Under the pieces are notes generated by a model. It saw only the letters and a list, made by a program, of their open reading frames with translations. It did not search any database and was not told where the DNA came from. From NCBI RefSeq assembly GCF_002412335.2, contig NZ_NXIB02000015.1, positions 1-39,238 of the forward strand: DNA of 39,238 nucleotides. The letters run 5' to 3'. Every line of letters begins with the position of its first letter. Within the stretch, counting starts at the first letter, position 1. A program made the position numbers and the translations under genes. Below, piece after piece: positions 15,017 through 23,498 of this stretch. The DNA is from Tychonema bourrellyi FEM_GT703. Its GTDB lineage: Bacteria; Cyanobacteriota; Cyanobacteriia; Cyanobacteriales; Microcoleaceae.

Positions 15017-16741
15017 TTAGATGGAATCTGTAATAGACCCCGCATTTTCCAAGTGGATTGCATCGTGGCAATATAAATGAACTAAAGTCTTATTCGACTT
15101 TTTGTTGTTATTTCTATTACCGTCGATGTGATGAACCTCAATGTAATCTTCAATGGTGAAAAGTTGTTGACAGTGTGAACATCGACCCTTCTGGTTTTTT
15201 AGTCCAAATCGAATGTCCTTTGGTGTTAGTGGGTGGTCGCCTCGACGTGTTGCCCAATATACCCAATCACCGTCATAAGGGCTTCTAGTACCTTGTACCT
15301 TGATGTAGTGTTTATACTCGAATGAGTACAACATTTCCACTAGATAAAGACGGTCTCCTTCTTTCCATCCAAAGTTCCACGATGATTCCTTGCTTTTGAA
15401 AAATATTCGCGAGCAGATATATCCATCCCCTTTTTGAGAAAATTTCTTTCTCCCCCAGTTCAAGTAAACCTTATACAGGCTGTGTTGAACTTTAGAGAAT
15501 ACTTCGTGTGAGTGACTCCCACTTTTGAAGTAATTTCCCCAGCCTCTAATGAACCAGTTGAGGCTTTCAATCATTCGAGTTGGTTCTTGGGATTGTCCTT
15601 TGTTTAGTAAGGCTTTTAGATGGGATTGAAATTGTTTTATGGATTCATCTGAAGGTAGCACTTTCGTAACCATCTCCAAAGATTCGCCATTAGTCTTCTT
15701 ACCCGCTCTATTTTTCCCTCTAGAAAAGGATTGGATCTGGAATCCTAAGAAGTTGAAACCTGGCTTTTCCCCTTCGTAGTCCTCTAATGTGTGGCACAGT
15801 CTGGTCTTTTGCTCGTTTAGCGAAAGTCCTATGTTTGCCATCCATTGTCTGGTCTTTTCAAGGGCCGCCTTGATTACTTCCTCTTCTTCGTGGAATATTA
15901 CGAAGTCGTCGGCATATCTTATTACTTTTGCATCACAGTATTCCTTCATCTTTCCTGTGGGTTGACCTATTCTTGTCTTCCTTTGAGGAAATTCGGATGA
16001 GATGTAGCTTTCAAAACCGTGTAGGGCTATGTTCGCTAATAATGGTGATATGACGCCGCCTTGTGGGGTTCCTGATACTGTTTTGTGGAACACATCCCCA
16101 ACTAGGACGCCTGATTTGAGCCAAGCTCTTATCTGCTTTTCCATGTCTGGAAATGTTTTCAGTTTTTGTATCAGAGCCTCGTGGTCAATATTATCGAAAC
16201 ATCCTTTTAAGTCGGCATCTATTAGATACTTAGGTTTTTTGCGGATGCTTAATTCGATCGCCTCTATAGCGTCATGGCAACTTCTACCTGGTCGAAATCC
16301 ATAGGAATTCGGTTCAAATAGTGCTTCCCATTCGGGTTCTAGAGCTAACTTTGCTAATGCTTGTTTTGCCCTATCTTCTATCGTGGGAATGCCTAGAGGG
16401 CGTTTCTCCTTTTTGCCCGGTTTGGGAATTTCAACCCTTTTTAAGGGGGAGCTTTTACCGTCTAGTCGTAACTGTTCGGCTAACCCTACCCTCTGTTGGG
16501 GAGTTAGAGATTTAATCCCATCAATTCCAGCCGTGCGTTTCCCTTTATTTTCTTGTGTTACCCGTCGAACTGCTATCAGTCTGGCGCTAAACGAGGAAAT
16601 TAGGGTTTTTTGGAGTTTGACCACAAGTGGTTTGTTTCCACTTTTAGATGCTTCGTAAATCTTCGTCTGTAGCTTTGTCAGCTTTGCCTGGATTTCACTC
16701 CAGACCATAGATGACCATTCCGCTTCTAGAGCCTTGGACAT
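15017..16741 (-). CDS. ltrA: Group II intron reverse transcriptase/maturase with HNH endonuclease
   Basis: 574-aa intron-encoded protein. The RT core has SSPLKRVEIPKPGKKEKRPLG, SYGFRPGRSCHDAI, the Asp-containing DADLKGCFDNI, TPQGGVISPLLANI and the catalytic IRYADDF (YADD 276-279). The maturase X domain is represented by FIRGWGNYFKSGSHSHEVFS. The C-terminus (from about 520) is an HNH endonuclease: CSHCQQLF, EVHHIDGNRNNN and LYCHDAIH, with Cys521, Cys524, His537-538 and Cys558. The protein should assist splicing and promote retrohoming. It belongs to the chloroplast-like type common in cyanobacteria, judging from the GTGCG start of the intron and the HNH tail. Confidence 0.95.
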   Translation of the reverse strand: MSKALEAEWSSMVWSEIQAKLTKLQTKIYEASKSGNKPLVVKLQKTLISSFSARLIAVRRVTQENKGKRTAGIDGIKSLTPQQRVGLAEQLRLDGKSSPLKRVEIPKPGKKEKRPLGIPTIEDRAKQALAKLALEPEWEALFEPNSYGFRPGRSCHDAIEAIELSIRKKPKYLIDADLKGCFDNIDHEALIQKLKTFPDMEKQIRAWLKSGVLVGDVFHKTVSGTPQGGVISPLLANIALHGFESYISSEFPQRKTRIGQPTGKMKEYCDAKVIRYADDFVIFHEEEEVIKAALEKTRQWMANIGLSLNEQKTRLCHTLEDYEGEKPGFNFLGFQIQSFSRGKNRAGKKTNGESLEMVTKVLPSDESIKQFQSHLKALLNKGQSQEPTRMIESLNWFIRGWGNYFKSGSHSHEVFSKVQHSLYKVYLNWGRKKFSQKGDGYICSRIFFKSKESSWNFGWKEGDRLYLVEMLYSFEYKHYIKVQGTRSPYDGDWVYWATRRGDHPLTPKDIRFGLKNQKGRCSHCQQLFTIEDYIEVHHIDGNRNNNKKSNKTLVHLYCHDAIHLENAGSITDSI

Positions 16742-17251
16742 AGCCGACCTACGTGATTTACATCTTTCTAACGTTCAATCTTTTGGCGTATCCCACACAT
16801 TACATGAAGGCTTTTGCTTGAGATTGAATCCTTCACATCTTCGATTTACCTAGCAGGTAATCCCTCTTAAGGGCTTAAATCTTAGATGTTTCCCTCTTAT
16901 CCTGTATCGAGCATATATGACGATTTAGGTGCCTGCTTTCTCCAGATGGGATTTATTGGATCGTCTCTAGGGTACTCAAAACCTAGTTTCCTTCCCATGT
17001 GTCCTTTTGAACCCAGCGTGTCATTCCCTTTCGCTGGTGCGTCTGACTGGAGTTGGTAATGCAGGTTCACTTTCGTTCACCTTGTCGTCTCCCTTCCCTA
17101 ACTACTGTGTGTGGATTCACTTAGTAGATGGGTTTTATCTCTAGCTTATAAATCCTGGGTGTTGCTACTTCCCAGAACCGAGATATGGAGTCCCCAGACG
17201 AATATGGGGGATGGATTTGCACCATCATGCTCGATAGGCATCAAGTCGCAC

Positions 17252-17286
17252 TGAGTTCGCTGCCTAAACCGCTCGGCCAACTGCCG
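17252..17286 (-). tRNA. tRNA(CAU) 5' exon (nucleotides 1-35)
   Basis: Minus-strand acceptor strand CGGCAGT, TG, D-arm GCCGAGCGGTTTAGGC, A26, anticodon-stem strand GCGAA and loop bases CTCA, ending in anticodon bases C34 A35. The rest is the exon at 14901-14938. Conserved T8, A14, G18-G19, A21 and T33 are present. The spliced stem-loop core AACTCATAATT equals that of tRNA-Ile2(CAU) of chloroplasts, so Ile with lysidine is more likely than Met; position 48 is G, which is unusual. A TATAGT-like -10 lies upstream (17320-17325). Confidence 0.82.
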
Positions 17287-17470
17287 TTAGATCGCTCGGT
17301 GCGATCGAACTTAAAATCAACTATAACATAATTTTCCAGTCTGTGCTAAAACTAGAGAACAAAAATCAAAAATTTTTAGATCTGCCGAGTCCGATCGCCA
17401 TCAGCCCCAAAGCGAGAGTCGATCGGGCAAACAAAGCAGTATTTACAACTTGGCATAAAACATACAGGTA

Positions 17471-18157
17471 ATGGTACTGAATTCGACGGTAGTGCTGACT
17501 TTGATTCTGCTGACTCTGATGTTTGGAGCAGGTGTGACAAGTTCTGTTTGGGGATTTACTTTAGGTCGCGAAGCTTTGAAAGGAACGACTCAACCAGACG
17601 TTCGCCCCAGTAGCAATGCTGGCGGCAAGCAGGGAACTCCCGCTAAAAGCGACCAAGTGAGCATTTTGAAAGAAAAAGACATTCTCAAAATAGTCAAAGC
17701 ACGGGTAGATGGTCGTGACCCTGAAAAATTAGCCACTCAAAATGCCAAAGACAAGGCTAGCTCTAAACCAGCTACAGCCAAAAAAACACCCACCGGGCAA
17801 AATGCCAGCGCCAAGTTTCCCATGAACAGTCGTGACGGGGGAATCACCCTGGAAGTGAGTGCGGTCAATCAGCGAGGCAACTCAATGCTGCTAGACGTGA
17901 GCATGAAAAACGAAGGCTCCCAAGCGGTCAGGTTTCTCTACAGTTTCTTGAACGTCACGGACAATCAGGGCCGGCCTCTGAGCGCAACTGCCGAAGATTT
18001 GCCAGCGGAACTGCCCCCCAACGGGCAAATATTCTATGGTACGGTTAGTATTCCCACAGCTTTGCTGGAAAATGCCAAAGAACTTTCGCTGACACTCACA
18101 GATTATCCCGGTCAAAAACTCCAGTTGCAAATAGCTGGCATTCCAGTGCCGAATTGA
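17471..18157 (+). CDS. Membrane-anchored hypothetical protein with C-terminal beta domain
   Basis: 228-aa protein that I do not recognise as a named family. Residues 5-30 form a signal anchor (TVVLTLILLTLMFGAGVTSSVWGF). A low-complexity linker rich in Lys, Ala, Ser and Pro covers about 36-118. From about 123 a beta-sandwich-like domain follows (GGITLEVSAVNQRGNSMLLDVSMKNEG, shown by its alternation), ending in ITLTDYPGQ-like strands. The layout recalls DUF4352-type exported domains. It is probably periplasmic and tethered. No operon partner is clear; the CNNM gene starts 193 bp later. Confidence 0.7.
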   Translation: MVLNSTVVLTLILLTLMFGAGVTSSVWGFTLGREALKGTTQPDVRPSSNAGGKQGTPAKSDQVSILKEKDILKIVKARVDGRDPEKLATQNAKDKASSKPATAKKTPTGQNASAKFPMNSRDGGITLEVSAVNQRGNSMLLDVSMKNEGSQAVRFLYSFLNVTDNQGRPLSATAEDLPAELPPNGQIFYGTVSIPTALLENAKELSLTLTDYPGQKLQLQIAGIPVPN

Positions 18158-18199
18158 ATTCAAAACGTCTTTCGATTAATAATTGGAAAATATTTACCA

Positions 18200-18367
18200 A
18201 TGCTTGCCCCTGTTGTGTTCGTGTTAGGGGGATTGTCAACAATTTTAGCTTGCTACGGGGTCGGCCAAACCGATCGACTGGTTCTCAGGTTCTGCCAAGA
18301 AAGTTGTTCTAGGCAGAGCTGTTTCACTCCCAGGGGGCTTCGCCCGGAGAGTGCAGAAGATGGCTGA
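18200..18367 (+). CDS. Possible 55-residue small membrane protein or leader ORF
   Basis: ATG 18200 opens 55 codons starting MLAPVVFVLGGLSTILACYG, which could be a membrane segment, followed by a Cys-rich tail. It overlaps the start of the CNNM gene by 8-17 nt. No strong ribosome-binding site is visible, and it may be chance. Confidence 0.22.
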   Translation: MLAPVVFVLGGLSTILACYGVGQTDRLVLRFCQESCSRQSCFTPRGLRPESAEDG

Positions 18368-19823
18368 GTTGCCTGCGATGACTTGGACAGAGGTGCTGTC
18401 ACGGTTGCTATCAGTGCTGCTGCTGATTGCGATCAATGCTTTTTTTGTCGCAGCAGAGTTTTCGATGGTGACGGTGCGCCGATCGCGAATTCATCAGTTA
18501 GTAGAGGCCGGCGACGCTCCGGCGATAACTGTTCAATCCTTGTTGCAAAGTATCGATCGACTGCTATCGACAATGCAGTTAGGCATCACTCTTTCTAGTT
18601 TAGCTCTGGGCTGGATTGGGGAAGATACGATCGCTGTGCTCATCCGAGTTTCGATCGGCTTTTTGCCATTGCCAACTTATATTCAGGAGTCGATCGCCCA
18701 TTCCTTCAGCATATCCATAGTAACTTTTTTCCTGCTAGCTTATCTACAAATCGTACTCGGCGAACTCCTTCCGAAATCTGTAGCATTACTTTATTCGGAA
18801 AAATTAGCCAGAGGTTTAGGGACTCCCAGTTTACTGATTGCTCGTTTATTCAATCCATTTGTGTCGTTTCTCAATCAATCAACTCGATCGCTCTTGTGGC
18901 TGGTGGGCATTGAATATGACGTCACCCATCGACCAGTTACTCCCGAAGAATTGCAACTAATTATAGCTACTTCCAGCGAATCCAGCGGTTTACAAGCCGA
19001 TGAGCGAGAATTGCTCAACAACGTGTTTGAATTTGGCGAAGTTTTGGTAGAAGAAGTAATGGTGCCGAGGCCAAGCATTGTGGTGCTTCCCAAAACAGCT
19101 ACATTTCAATGTTTGCTCTCAGAAATTGCGATTTCCAACCATTCTCGCTATCCGATGACCGGAGATTCTTTTGATGATATCATCGGGATTATTGATTTCA
19201 AACGACTCGCTAAACCCCTAGCTGAAGGTTTGTTATCACCCGACACGCCAATTGTCAATTGGATATGTCCGGTGAGGTTTGTACCGGAAATGATGTTGCT
19301 GGGCGAATTGTTGCCTTTAATGCAGCGTTCATCGGAAGAAATTGCGATCGTCGTCGATGAATTTGGCGGCATTTCCGGGTTAGTGACGCTGAGGGATTTG
19401 ATTGCGGAAATTATCGGCCGCAGTTACGAATCGCCAGATAGCAAAGAAATAGCTTTGCAAGTATTGGACGATCGCACTTTTTTAGTGCAAGCGCAGTTAA
19501 ATTTGGATGACGTGAATCAAATATTGAATTTGGATTTGCCAGTAACTGACGAATACCAAACAATCGGCGGTTTTTTGAGCTATCAGTTGCAAAGAATGCC
19601 GGCTGTGGGGGAAGTGTGGCGCAGCGAAAATGTGGAACTGGCGGTGGTTTCTGTGTGCGGGCCGCGGTTGGATCAAATTCAAGTTCAGTTGCTGGAAGGG
19701 GTGGCGGGCGATCGCAATTTAGGTGAAGTTGCAGCAGCGGATGGGGAGATTGTGGGAAAAGGGCGATCGAATAGCGGGTTGAGAGGTGTGGCGAAATTCC
19801 CCAGTTCAGAATATTCTAGCTAA
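18351..19823 (+). CDS. CNNM/CorC-type membrane protein (hemolysin-like; DUF21-CBS-CorC)
   Basis: 490-aa protein of the DUF21/CNNM family, linked to magnesium or cobalt efflux; the old name is hemolysin-like. The DUF21 membrane domain spans about residues 12-200 (IAINAFFVAAEFSMVTVRRSRI, then ITLSSLALGWIGE). A CBS pair follows at about 215-345 (EEVMVPRPSI, RYPMTGDSFDDIIGIIDFK, EIAIVVDEFGGISGLVTLRDLIAEIIG), and a CorC-HlyC domain at about 360-435 (TFLVQAQLNLDDVNQILNLD). GTG 18351 or ATG 18360 may be the start. It stands alone on this strand. Confidence 0.88.
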   Translation: MQKMAELPAMTWTEVLSRLLSVLLLIAINAFFVAAEFSMVTVRRSRIHQLVEAGDAPAITVQSLLQSIDRLLSTMQLGITLSSLALGWIGEDTIAVLIRVSIGFLPLPTYIQESIAHSFSISIVTFFLLAYLQIVLGELLPKSVALLYSEKLARGLGTPSLLIARLFNPFVSFLNQSTRSLLWLVGIEYDVTHRPVTPEELQLIIATSSESSGLQADERELLNNVFEFGEVLVEEVMVPRPSIVVLPKTATFQCLLSEIAISNHSRYPMTGDSFDDIIGIIDFKRLAKPLAEGLLSPDTPIVNWICPVRFVPEMMLLGELLPLMQRSSEEIAIVVDEFGGISGLVTLRDLIAEIIGRSYESPDSKEIALQVLDDRTFLVQAQLNLDDVNQILNLDLPVTDEYQTIGGFLSYQLQRMPAVGEVWRSENVELAVVSVCGPRLDQIQVQLLEGVAGDRNLGEVAAADGEIVGKGRSNSGLRGVAKFPSSEYSS

Positions 19824-19990
19824 TGCCTATATAATCTACTCGCTCAAAGTCGCTGCGTACTAAATCATCTAACGTTGGACCTTTGGGGCGCAAATTAACG
19901 CGATCGCCAACCTTCACATTTTCGTAATATGCGTAGGGAATATAGATATCTTACTCCTTAATTCGTCCTGGTATCCGATCGAGTTCTGTA
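19816..19990 (-). pseudogene. Remnant of an unidentified gene with internal stop
   Basis: The minus strand reads ELDRIPGRIKE, then TAA at 19953-19951, then DIYIPYAYYENVKVGDRV and on to VDYIGIS before a stop at 19816. The flow across the stop looks like one protein with a CAA-to-TAA change. The upstream part is cut by a palindromic element (19991-20046). I do not recognise the family, and no start codon remains. Confidence 0.35.
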
Positions 19991-20159
19991 GGGGCGGGTT
20001 CGCCGAGATATTTGATAAGTATTGACAAGTTCTATAAACCCGCCCCACCCGTACCAGGACGATACAACCGGATTTCATATGACGCATCAAAGCCAAAGAA
20101 ACCGGGTTTTTTACCGTTGCGGCGGGCGAAGCGAAGAGACTCGAAAAAACCAGGTTTCT
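19991..20159. repeat. Two palindromic elements downstream of queC
   Basis: GGGGCGGGTT ... AACCCGCCCC bounds a 56-nt element (19991-20046). AGAAACCGGGTTTTTT ... AAAAAACCAGGTTTCT bounds a 63-nt element (20097-20159), sister to the one inside the PlsY fusion gene at 9157. Together with the gene remnant they fill the 359-bp gap between the CNNM gene and queC. Confidence 0.75.
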
Positions 20160-20182
20160 GGGCCGCCGCGCGCCAGCCATAT

Positions 20183-20857
20183 TTAAGCGTAAGACACCGG
20201 ATCTTGCAATCCCAATTCCTCAAAAGCCGCCAGCCGCAACCGACAAGAATCGCAAACGCCACAGGCATTTTCCCCACCTGCATAGCAAGACCAAGTTTGC
20301 TCCCAAGGTACTCCCAACTTATTGCCTAATTGAATAATTTCGGTTTTTTTAAGTTCAATCAAAGGTGTTACAATATTAATAGCGTCTCCTTCTCTGCCCT
20401 GCTTTGTTCCTAACCGAAATACTTCCTGCATGGCTTGGATATAATCGAGGCGACAATCGGGATAACCGGAATAATCTAAAGCGTTGACACCGATATAAAT
20501 CCTCTGAGCTCCTAGAGTTTCGGCGTAGGCTAGGGCAAAACTGAGAAATATCGTATTTCTAGCTGGAACATAGGTAATGGGGATGTTTTGGGACATTTCT
20601 GTGAGTGTGCGGTCGATCGGCAAATCAATCTCATTATCCGTCAAAGCCGAACCTCCCCACAGTGTTAAGTCAAAGTTGACTATCTGATGTGCCTTAACGT
20701 GGGCAGAAAGTGCGATCGCCCTTGCTGACTCCAACTCCCGCCGATGTCTTTGCTGGTAGTCAAAGGAAATGCTATAACACTCGCAACCATCGGCCTTAGC
20801 TTGATACAAAACAGTTGAGGAATCCAACCCTCCCGACAATAAAATAACTGCCTTCAC
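20183..20857 (-). CDS. queC: 7-cyano-7-deazaguanine synthase QueC
   Basis: 224-aa enzyme converting 7-carboxy-7-deazaguanine to preQ0 with ATP and ammonia in queuosine synthesis. The PP-loop LLSGGLDSS (residues 6-14) binds ATP. VPARNTIFLSFALAYAE and GVNALDYSGYPDCRLDYI are family motifs, and four zinc cysteines close the protein (Cys191, 199, 202 and 205 in SCYAGGENACGVCDSC). Length is normal. It is monocistronic; queG, acting later in the pathway, is at the other end of the window. No preQ1 riboswitch is evident upstream. Confidence 0.95.
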   Translation of the reverse strand: MKAVILLSGGLDSSTVLYQAKADGCECYSISFDYQQRHRRELESARAIALSAHVKAHQIVNFDLTLWGGSALTDNEIDLPIDRTLTEMSQNIPITYVPARNTIFLSFALAYAETLGAQRIYIGVNALDYSGYPDCRLDYIQAMQEVFRLGTKQGREGDAINIVTPLIELKKTEIIQLGNKLGVPWEQTWSCYAGGENACGVCDSCRLRLAAFEELGLQDPVSYA

Positions 20858-20911
20858 TTAAAACATCCTCAATGGAATTAGCTTTTATATTTATATCAAA
20901 TCTGTTGTGAA

Positions 20912-20986
20912 TTGACAAGATAGGAAAACTCATATTTTGTGGAACAGGCCGGAAAGCCTGTTCTTGAAATTGGTGAAAGATGTCAG
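20912..20986 (+). mobile_element. Degenerate copy of the 71-bp MITE
   Basis: TTGTGGAACAGG...CCTGTTCTTGA and the end AAGATGTCAG resemble the 71-bp family at 12964, 13618 and 32722, but the core (GGCCGGAAAGCC) and left end have diverged. It sits in the divergent region between queC and the URC1-like gene. Confidence 0.6.
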
Positions 20987-21093
20987 ATTTAAATTACCAA
21001 CTAGATGAAATATGTTGTTATGATGAATCACTGTTTCAAATTGCGATTTAGCCTCTCAGCAACAGCACCATCTATAGCAAGGCAAAAAAAACT

Positions 21094-22341
21094 GTGTCAA
21101 AACCCAAGCCTATAGTTTTAAGATCCCAACCCGACAAATCCGCCACAAAGCATCTTCCCATTGATTGGGGAGAAATTGATCCCCTGAAACGAGGGCCTGT
21201 GATTGGCAGTCTCAGCAAATTGTCTCACCGCAATGCGATCGGCACTCATTCGGGCTCCTACTCTGTATATCGAGCGTTAGCAGTAGCAAACGGAACACTC
21301 CAAGCAGATCACTTGCCCGATTTGACCAACACATCTCCCGCCGAACACATCGGCCCACACCCCAGTTGGGGTGATGCAAACTTGATTGTTTCTCTAGATC
21401 CATTTGGCGCTTTGGTCAGCGAAATTTATAGCTCATTTTATCAACAGGGATACGATATTCGACCGACAATTGCTGTAACCAAAGCTCACATTAATTTACC
21501 AGAGATTCAAGACGCTATTGCCCACAAGCGGGTGTTAATTGATGGCAAAATTGTTAAATCAGGAGGCAATTTGGTAGTGACCAAAATTGCGATCGATCCA
21601 GTGTGGTATTTGCCGGGAATTGCCAATCGGATTGGTGTTGAAGAAAGCGTTCTCCGCCGTGTCCTTTTTCAGCAAACAGGCGGAATGTTTTCCGACTTGG
21701 TGAGGCGGCCAGACTTGCAGGTTTTCTTGCCACCAATTGGCGGAACTACAGTCTATATTATTGGGGATGTCGCGCATATTTCTGACCCAGAGAAGCAGTT
21801 GGCGGTGAGGGTACACGACGAGTGCAACGGTTCAGATGTTTTCGGATCTGATATTTGTACGTGTCGTCCTTATTTGGTGCACGGGATTGAAATTTGTATC
21901 CAAACGGCACAAGCAGGGGGATCGGGGGTAATTCTTTACTTTCGCAAGGAGGGCAGAGCTTTGGGCGAAGTGACTAAGTTTTTGGTGTATAATGCTAGAA
22001 AACGGCAACCTGGAGGCGATCGCGCCGATGCGTATTTTACTCGCACTGAATGCGTTGCTGGAGTTCAAGATATGCGATTTCAAGAACTAATGCCAGATGT
22101 GTTACACTGGTTGGGAATTTCTCGCATTGACCGTTTAGTTTCCATGAGCGATCAAAAATACAATGCGATTATCAATTCTGGCATTCAAGTGTGCGATCGC
22201 ATCCCAATTCCAGAAGATCGGATTCCCGCAGACGCACAAGTCGAAATCATCGCCAAAAAAGCTGCTGGCTACTACACACCAGACGGAGTGCCAGATGCTA
22301 CAATCCTTGGAGAAACTCAAGGACGGGATTTAGGAGATTGA
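21094..22341 (+). CDS. URC1-type GTP cyclohydrolase II family protein
   Basis: 415-aa protein, far longer than riboflavin RibA (about 200 aa). The C-terminal half is the GTP cyclohydrolase II fold: VRVHDECNGSDVFGSDICTC with zinc cysteines 244, 255 and 257, YFRKEGRALGEVTKFLVYN, then TECVAGVQDMRFQELMPDVLHWLGI. This extended form matches the URC1 family of the URC uracil-catabolism pathway in yeasts and bacteria. The start is GTG 21094, with AAGG 10 nt upstream. A URC4 (DUF1688) gene two positions downstream strongly supports the URC assignment over riboflavin synthesis. Confidence 0.88.
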   Translation: MSKPKPIVLRSQPDKSATKHLPIDWGEIDPLKRGPVIGSLSKLSHRNAIGTHSGSYSVYRALAVANGTLQADHLPDLTNTSPAEHIGPHPSWGDANLIVSLDPFGALVSEIYSSFYQQGYDIRPTIAVTKAHINLPEIQDAIAHKRVLIDGKIVKSGGNLVVTKIAIDPVWYLPGIANRIGVEESVLRRVLFQQTGGMFSDLVRRPDLQVFLPPIGGTTVYIIGDVAHISDPEKQLAVRVHDECNGSDVFGSDICTCRPYLVHGIEICIQTAQAGGSGVILYFRKEGRALGEVTKFLVYNARKRQPGGDRADAYFTRTECVAGVQDMRFQELMPDVLHWLGISRIDRLVSMSDQKYNAIINSGIQVCDRIPIPEDRIPADAQVEIIAKKAAGYYTPDGVPDATILGETQGRDLGD

Positions 22342-22415
22342 GGTGGCAAAGGCGCGATAAATCGCGTCTTTGTGAAATACAATTCATTGCTGTTTTTTAT
22401 CAATCAAGGCAGGTT

Positions 22416-23498
22416 ATGGCTAATTTGCGTTCTACTGTGATCGTAAAAACAGATATTTGCGGATATACCGTCAGGGTCAAAAAATTATCTCAGTCGGAGT
22501 TAAGTAGGTTGTTAAACGAGCATAAAACTTTTATTTCAGATATTAGTATCAGAAATGAAGGCAGTTTAATTAAAGGAGAAGGCGATTCATTTTGGCTAGT
22601 TTTTCCCAGCGTCACAGCCGCGGCTATGGCCGCCCTAGAAATGCAGCAGGAATTGAGAGCACAACAATCTAGCAAATCCAACGATGAACGATTGGCTATT
22701 CGCGTATCGATTACATTAGGAGATGTTTTGCACCAAGATAAAGATATCTTTGGTGATACAGTTAATTTAACAGCTCGCATAGAATCTGTTACTCCCCAGG
22801 ATGAAATATATTTATCCCAAGCAGCTTGGCTGGCGCTCAACAAAGCAGAAGTGCAAACATCCTTCGTCAATGAGTTTTCCTTGAAGGGGATGAGTGAACC
22901 TGAAAAAGTTTATAAAGTTGACCAAAGTCATAAAACGCGAATTATTGAAAATCAAGCAATAGTTAAAGCAGATTTGAGAGGATTTATTGCTTATCAAGAA
23001 TCTAATTCCATCAAAGATGTTGAATATTTACTCACAAATTTTGATGCTTTTGAAAAAAATATTTGCGAAGAATACGGAGGCACAATTCGGAGTATAGTTG
23101 GCGATTCGCACTTGCTAACTTTCACCGAAGCTCACTCAGCCTTAGCAGCAATGGAAAGTTTGTGCAAAAATTGGAAGATTTTTATCGATAACTATAAAAT
23201 ACCTTGTGGCTTGTCTGTGGGAGTTACTAAAGGAAATTTGTATATATTTCGGTCTTGTACTTACGGCAAAGATATTAACATAGCTGACAGATTGGAAGAC
23301 TTAAGCAAAATAGTATCTCCGGCTACCGAAAAAAATTCGGTGATAGTTTCCGATCAAATTAAACGCGAAGTCAGCAGCTCGAAGTGGGAGTATCAGTTGA
23401 TTAAAATAGATAAAAATGCAATCTTAGATAATATTTTAGATTACAGTCAGTTTGACTTTTTCAAGGAAAATGATGTTTACCGGTGCTTAGTTATATGA
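22416..23498 (+). CDS. Tandem class III nucleotide cyclase
   Basis: 360-aa soluble protein with two class III cyclase domains. Domain 1 (about 6-165) has metal aspartates Asp13 (KTDICGYT) and Asp57 (EGDSFW), adenine-type Lys53 and Asp110, and Asn117/Arg121 (GDTVNLTAR). Domain 2 (about 180-355) has Asp186 and Asp230 and Asn288/Arg292 (KDINIADRLE) but lacks the Lys/Asp base-selecting pair. An intramolecular dimer would have one complete adenylate-type site (aspartates of domain 2 with Lys53, Asp110, Asn117 and Arg121). ATG 22416 is chosen over upstream in-frame codons, which translate urc1 sequence. Its TGA overlaps the URC4 start as ATGA, so it is translationally coupled to that gene. Confidence 0.85.
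   Translation: MANLRSTVIVKTDICGYTVRVKKLSQSELSRLLNEHKTFISDISIRNEGSLIKGEGDSFWLVFPSVTAAAMAALEMQQELRAQQSSKSNDERLAIRVSITLGDVLHQDKDIFGDTVNLTARIESVTPQDEIYLSQAAWLALNKAEVQTSFVNEFSLKGMSEPEKVYKVDQSHKTRIIENQAIVKADLRGFIAYQESNSIKDVEYLLTNFDAFEKNICEEYGGTIRSIVGDSHLLTFTEAHSALAAMESLCKNWKIFIDNYKIPCGLSVGVTKGNLYIFRSCTYGKDINIADRLEDLSKIVSPATEKNSVIVSDQIKREVSSSKWEYQLIKIDKNAILDNILDYSQFDFFKENDVYRCLVI

Larger units (their letters stand above)
14939..17251 (-). mobile_element. Group II intron with reverse transcriptase, inserted in a tRNA anticodon
   Basis: A 2,313-nt intron on the minus strand. It starts with the group II consensus GTGCGAC (17251-17245), encodes a reverse transcriptase with HNH domain, has domains V and VI after the gene, and ends in AC. 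The flanks form a perfect tRNA when joined. Candidate EBS2 CGCTG (17018-17014) and EBS1 TGAGT (16978-16974), at intron positions 234-238 and 274-278, pair with adjacent exon bases CAGCG and ACTCA. Order and spacing match known group II introns. All parts needed for splicing and retrohoming seem present. The 510 nt before the coding region (16742-17251) is ribozyme domain I-III sequence without genes. Confidence 0.88.

Noticed and set aside
14901..17286. Group I intron in the tRNA, as in cyanobacterial tRNA-Leu or tRNA-fMet
   Set aside because: GTGCGAC start, domain V, AC end and an RT/HNH protein define group II.
20012..20329. Open frames on both strands downstream of queC
   Set aside because: They translate palindromic repeats (NPVSL and KPGF type peptides) and the queC 3' end; no family resemblance.
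21094..22341. Riboflavin-pathway RibA
   Set aside because: It is twice RibA length with the URC1-type N-terminal half, and a URC4 gene is linked.
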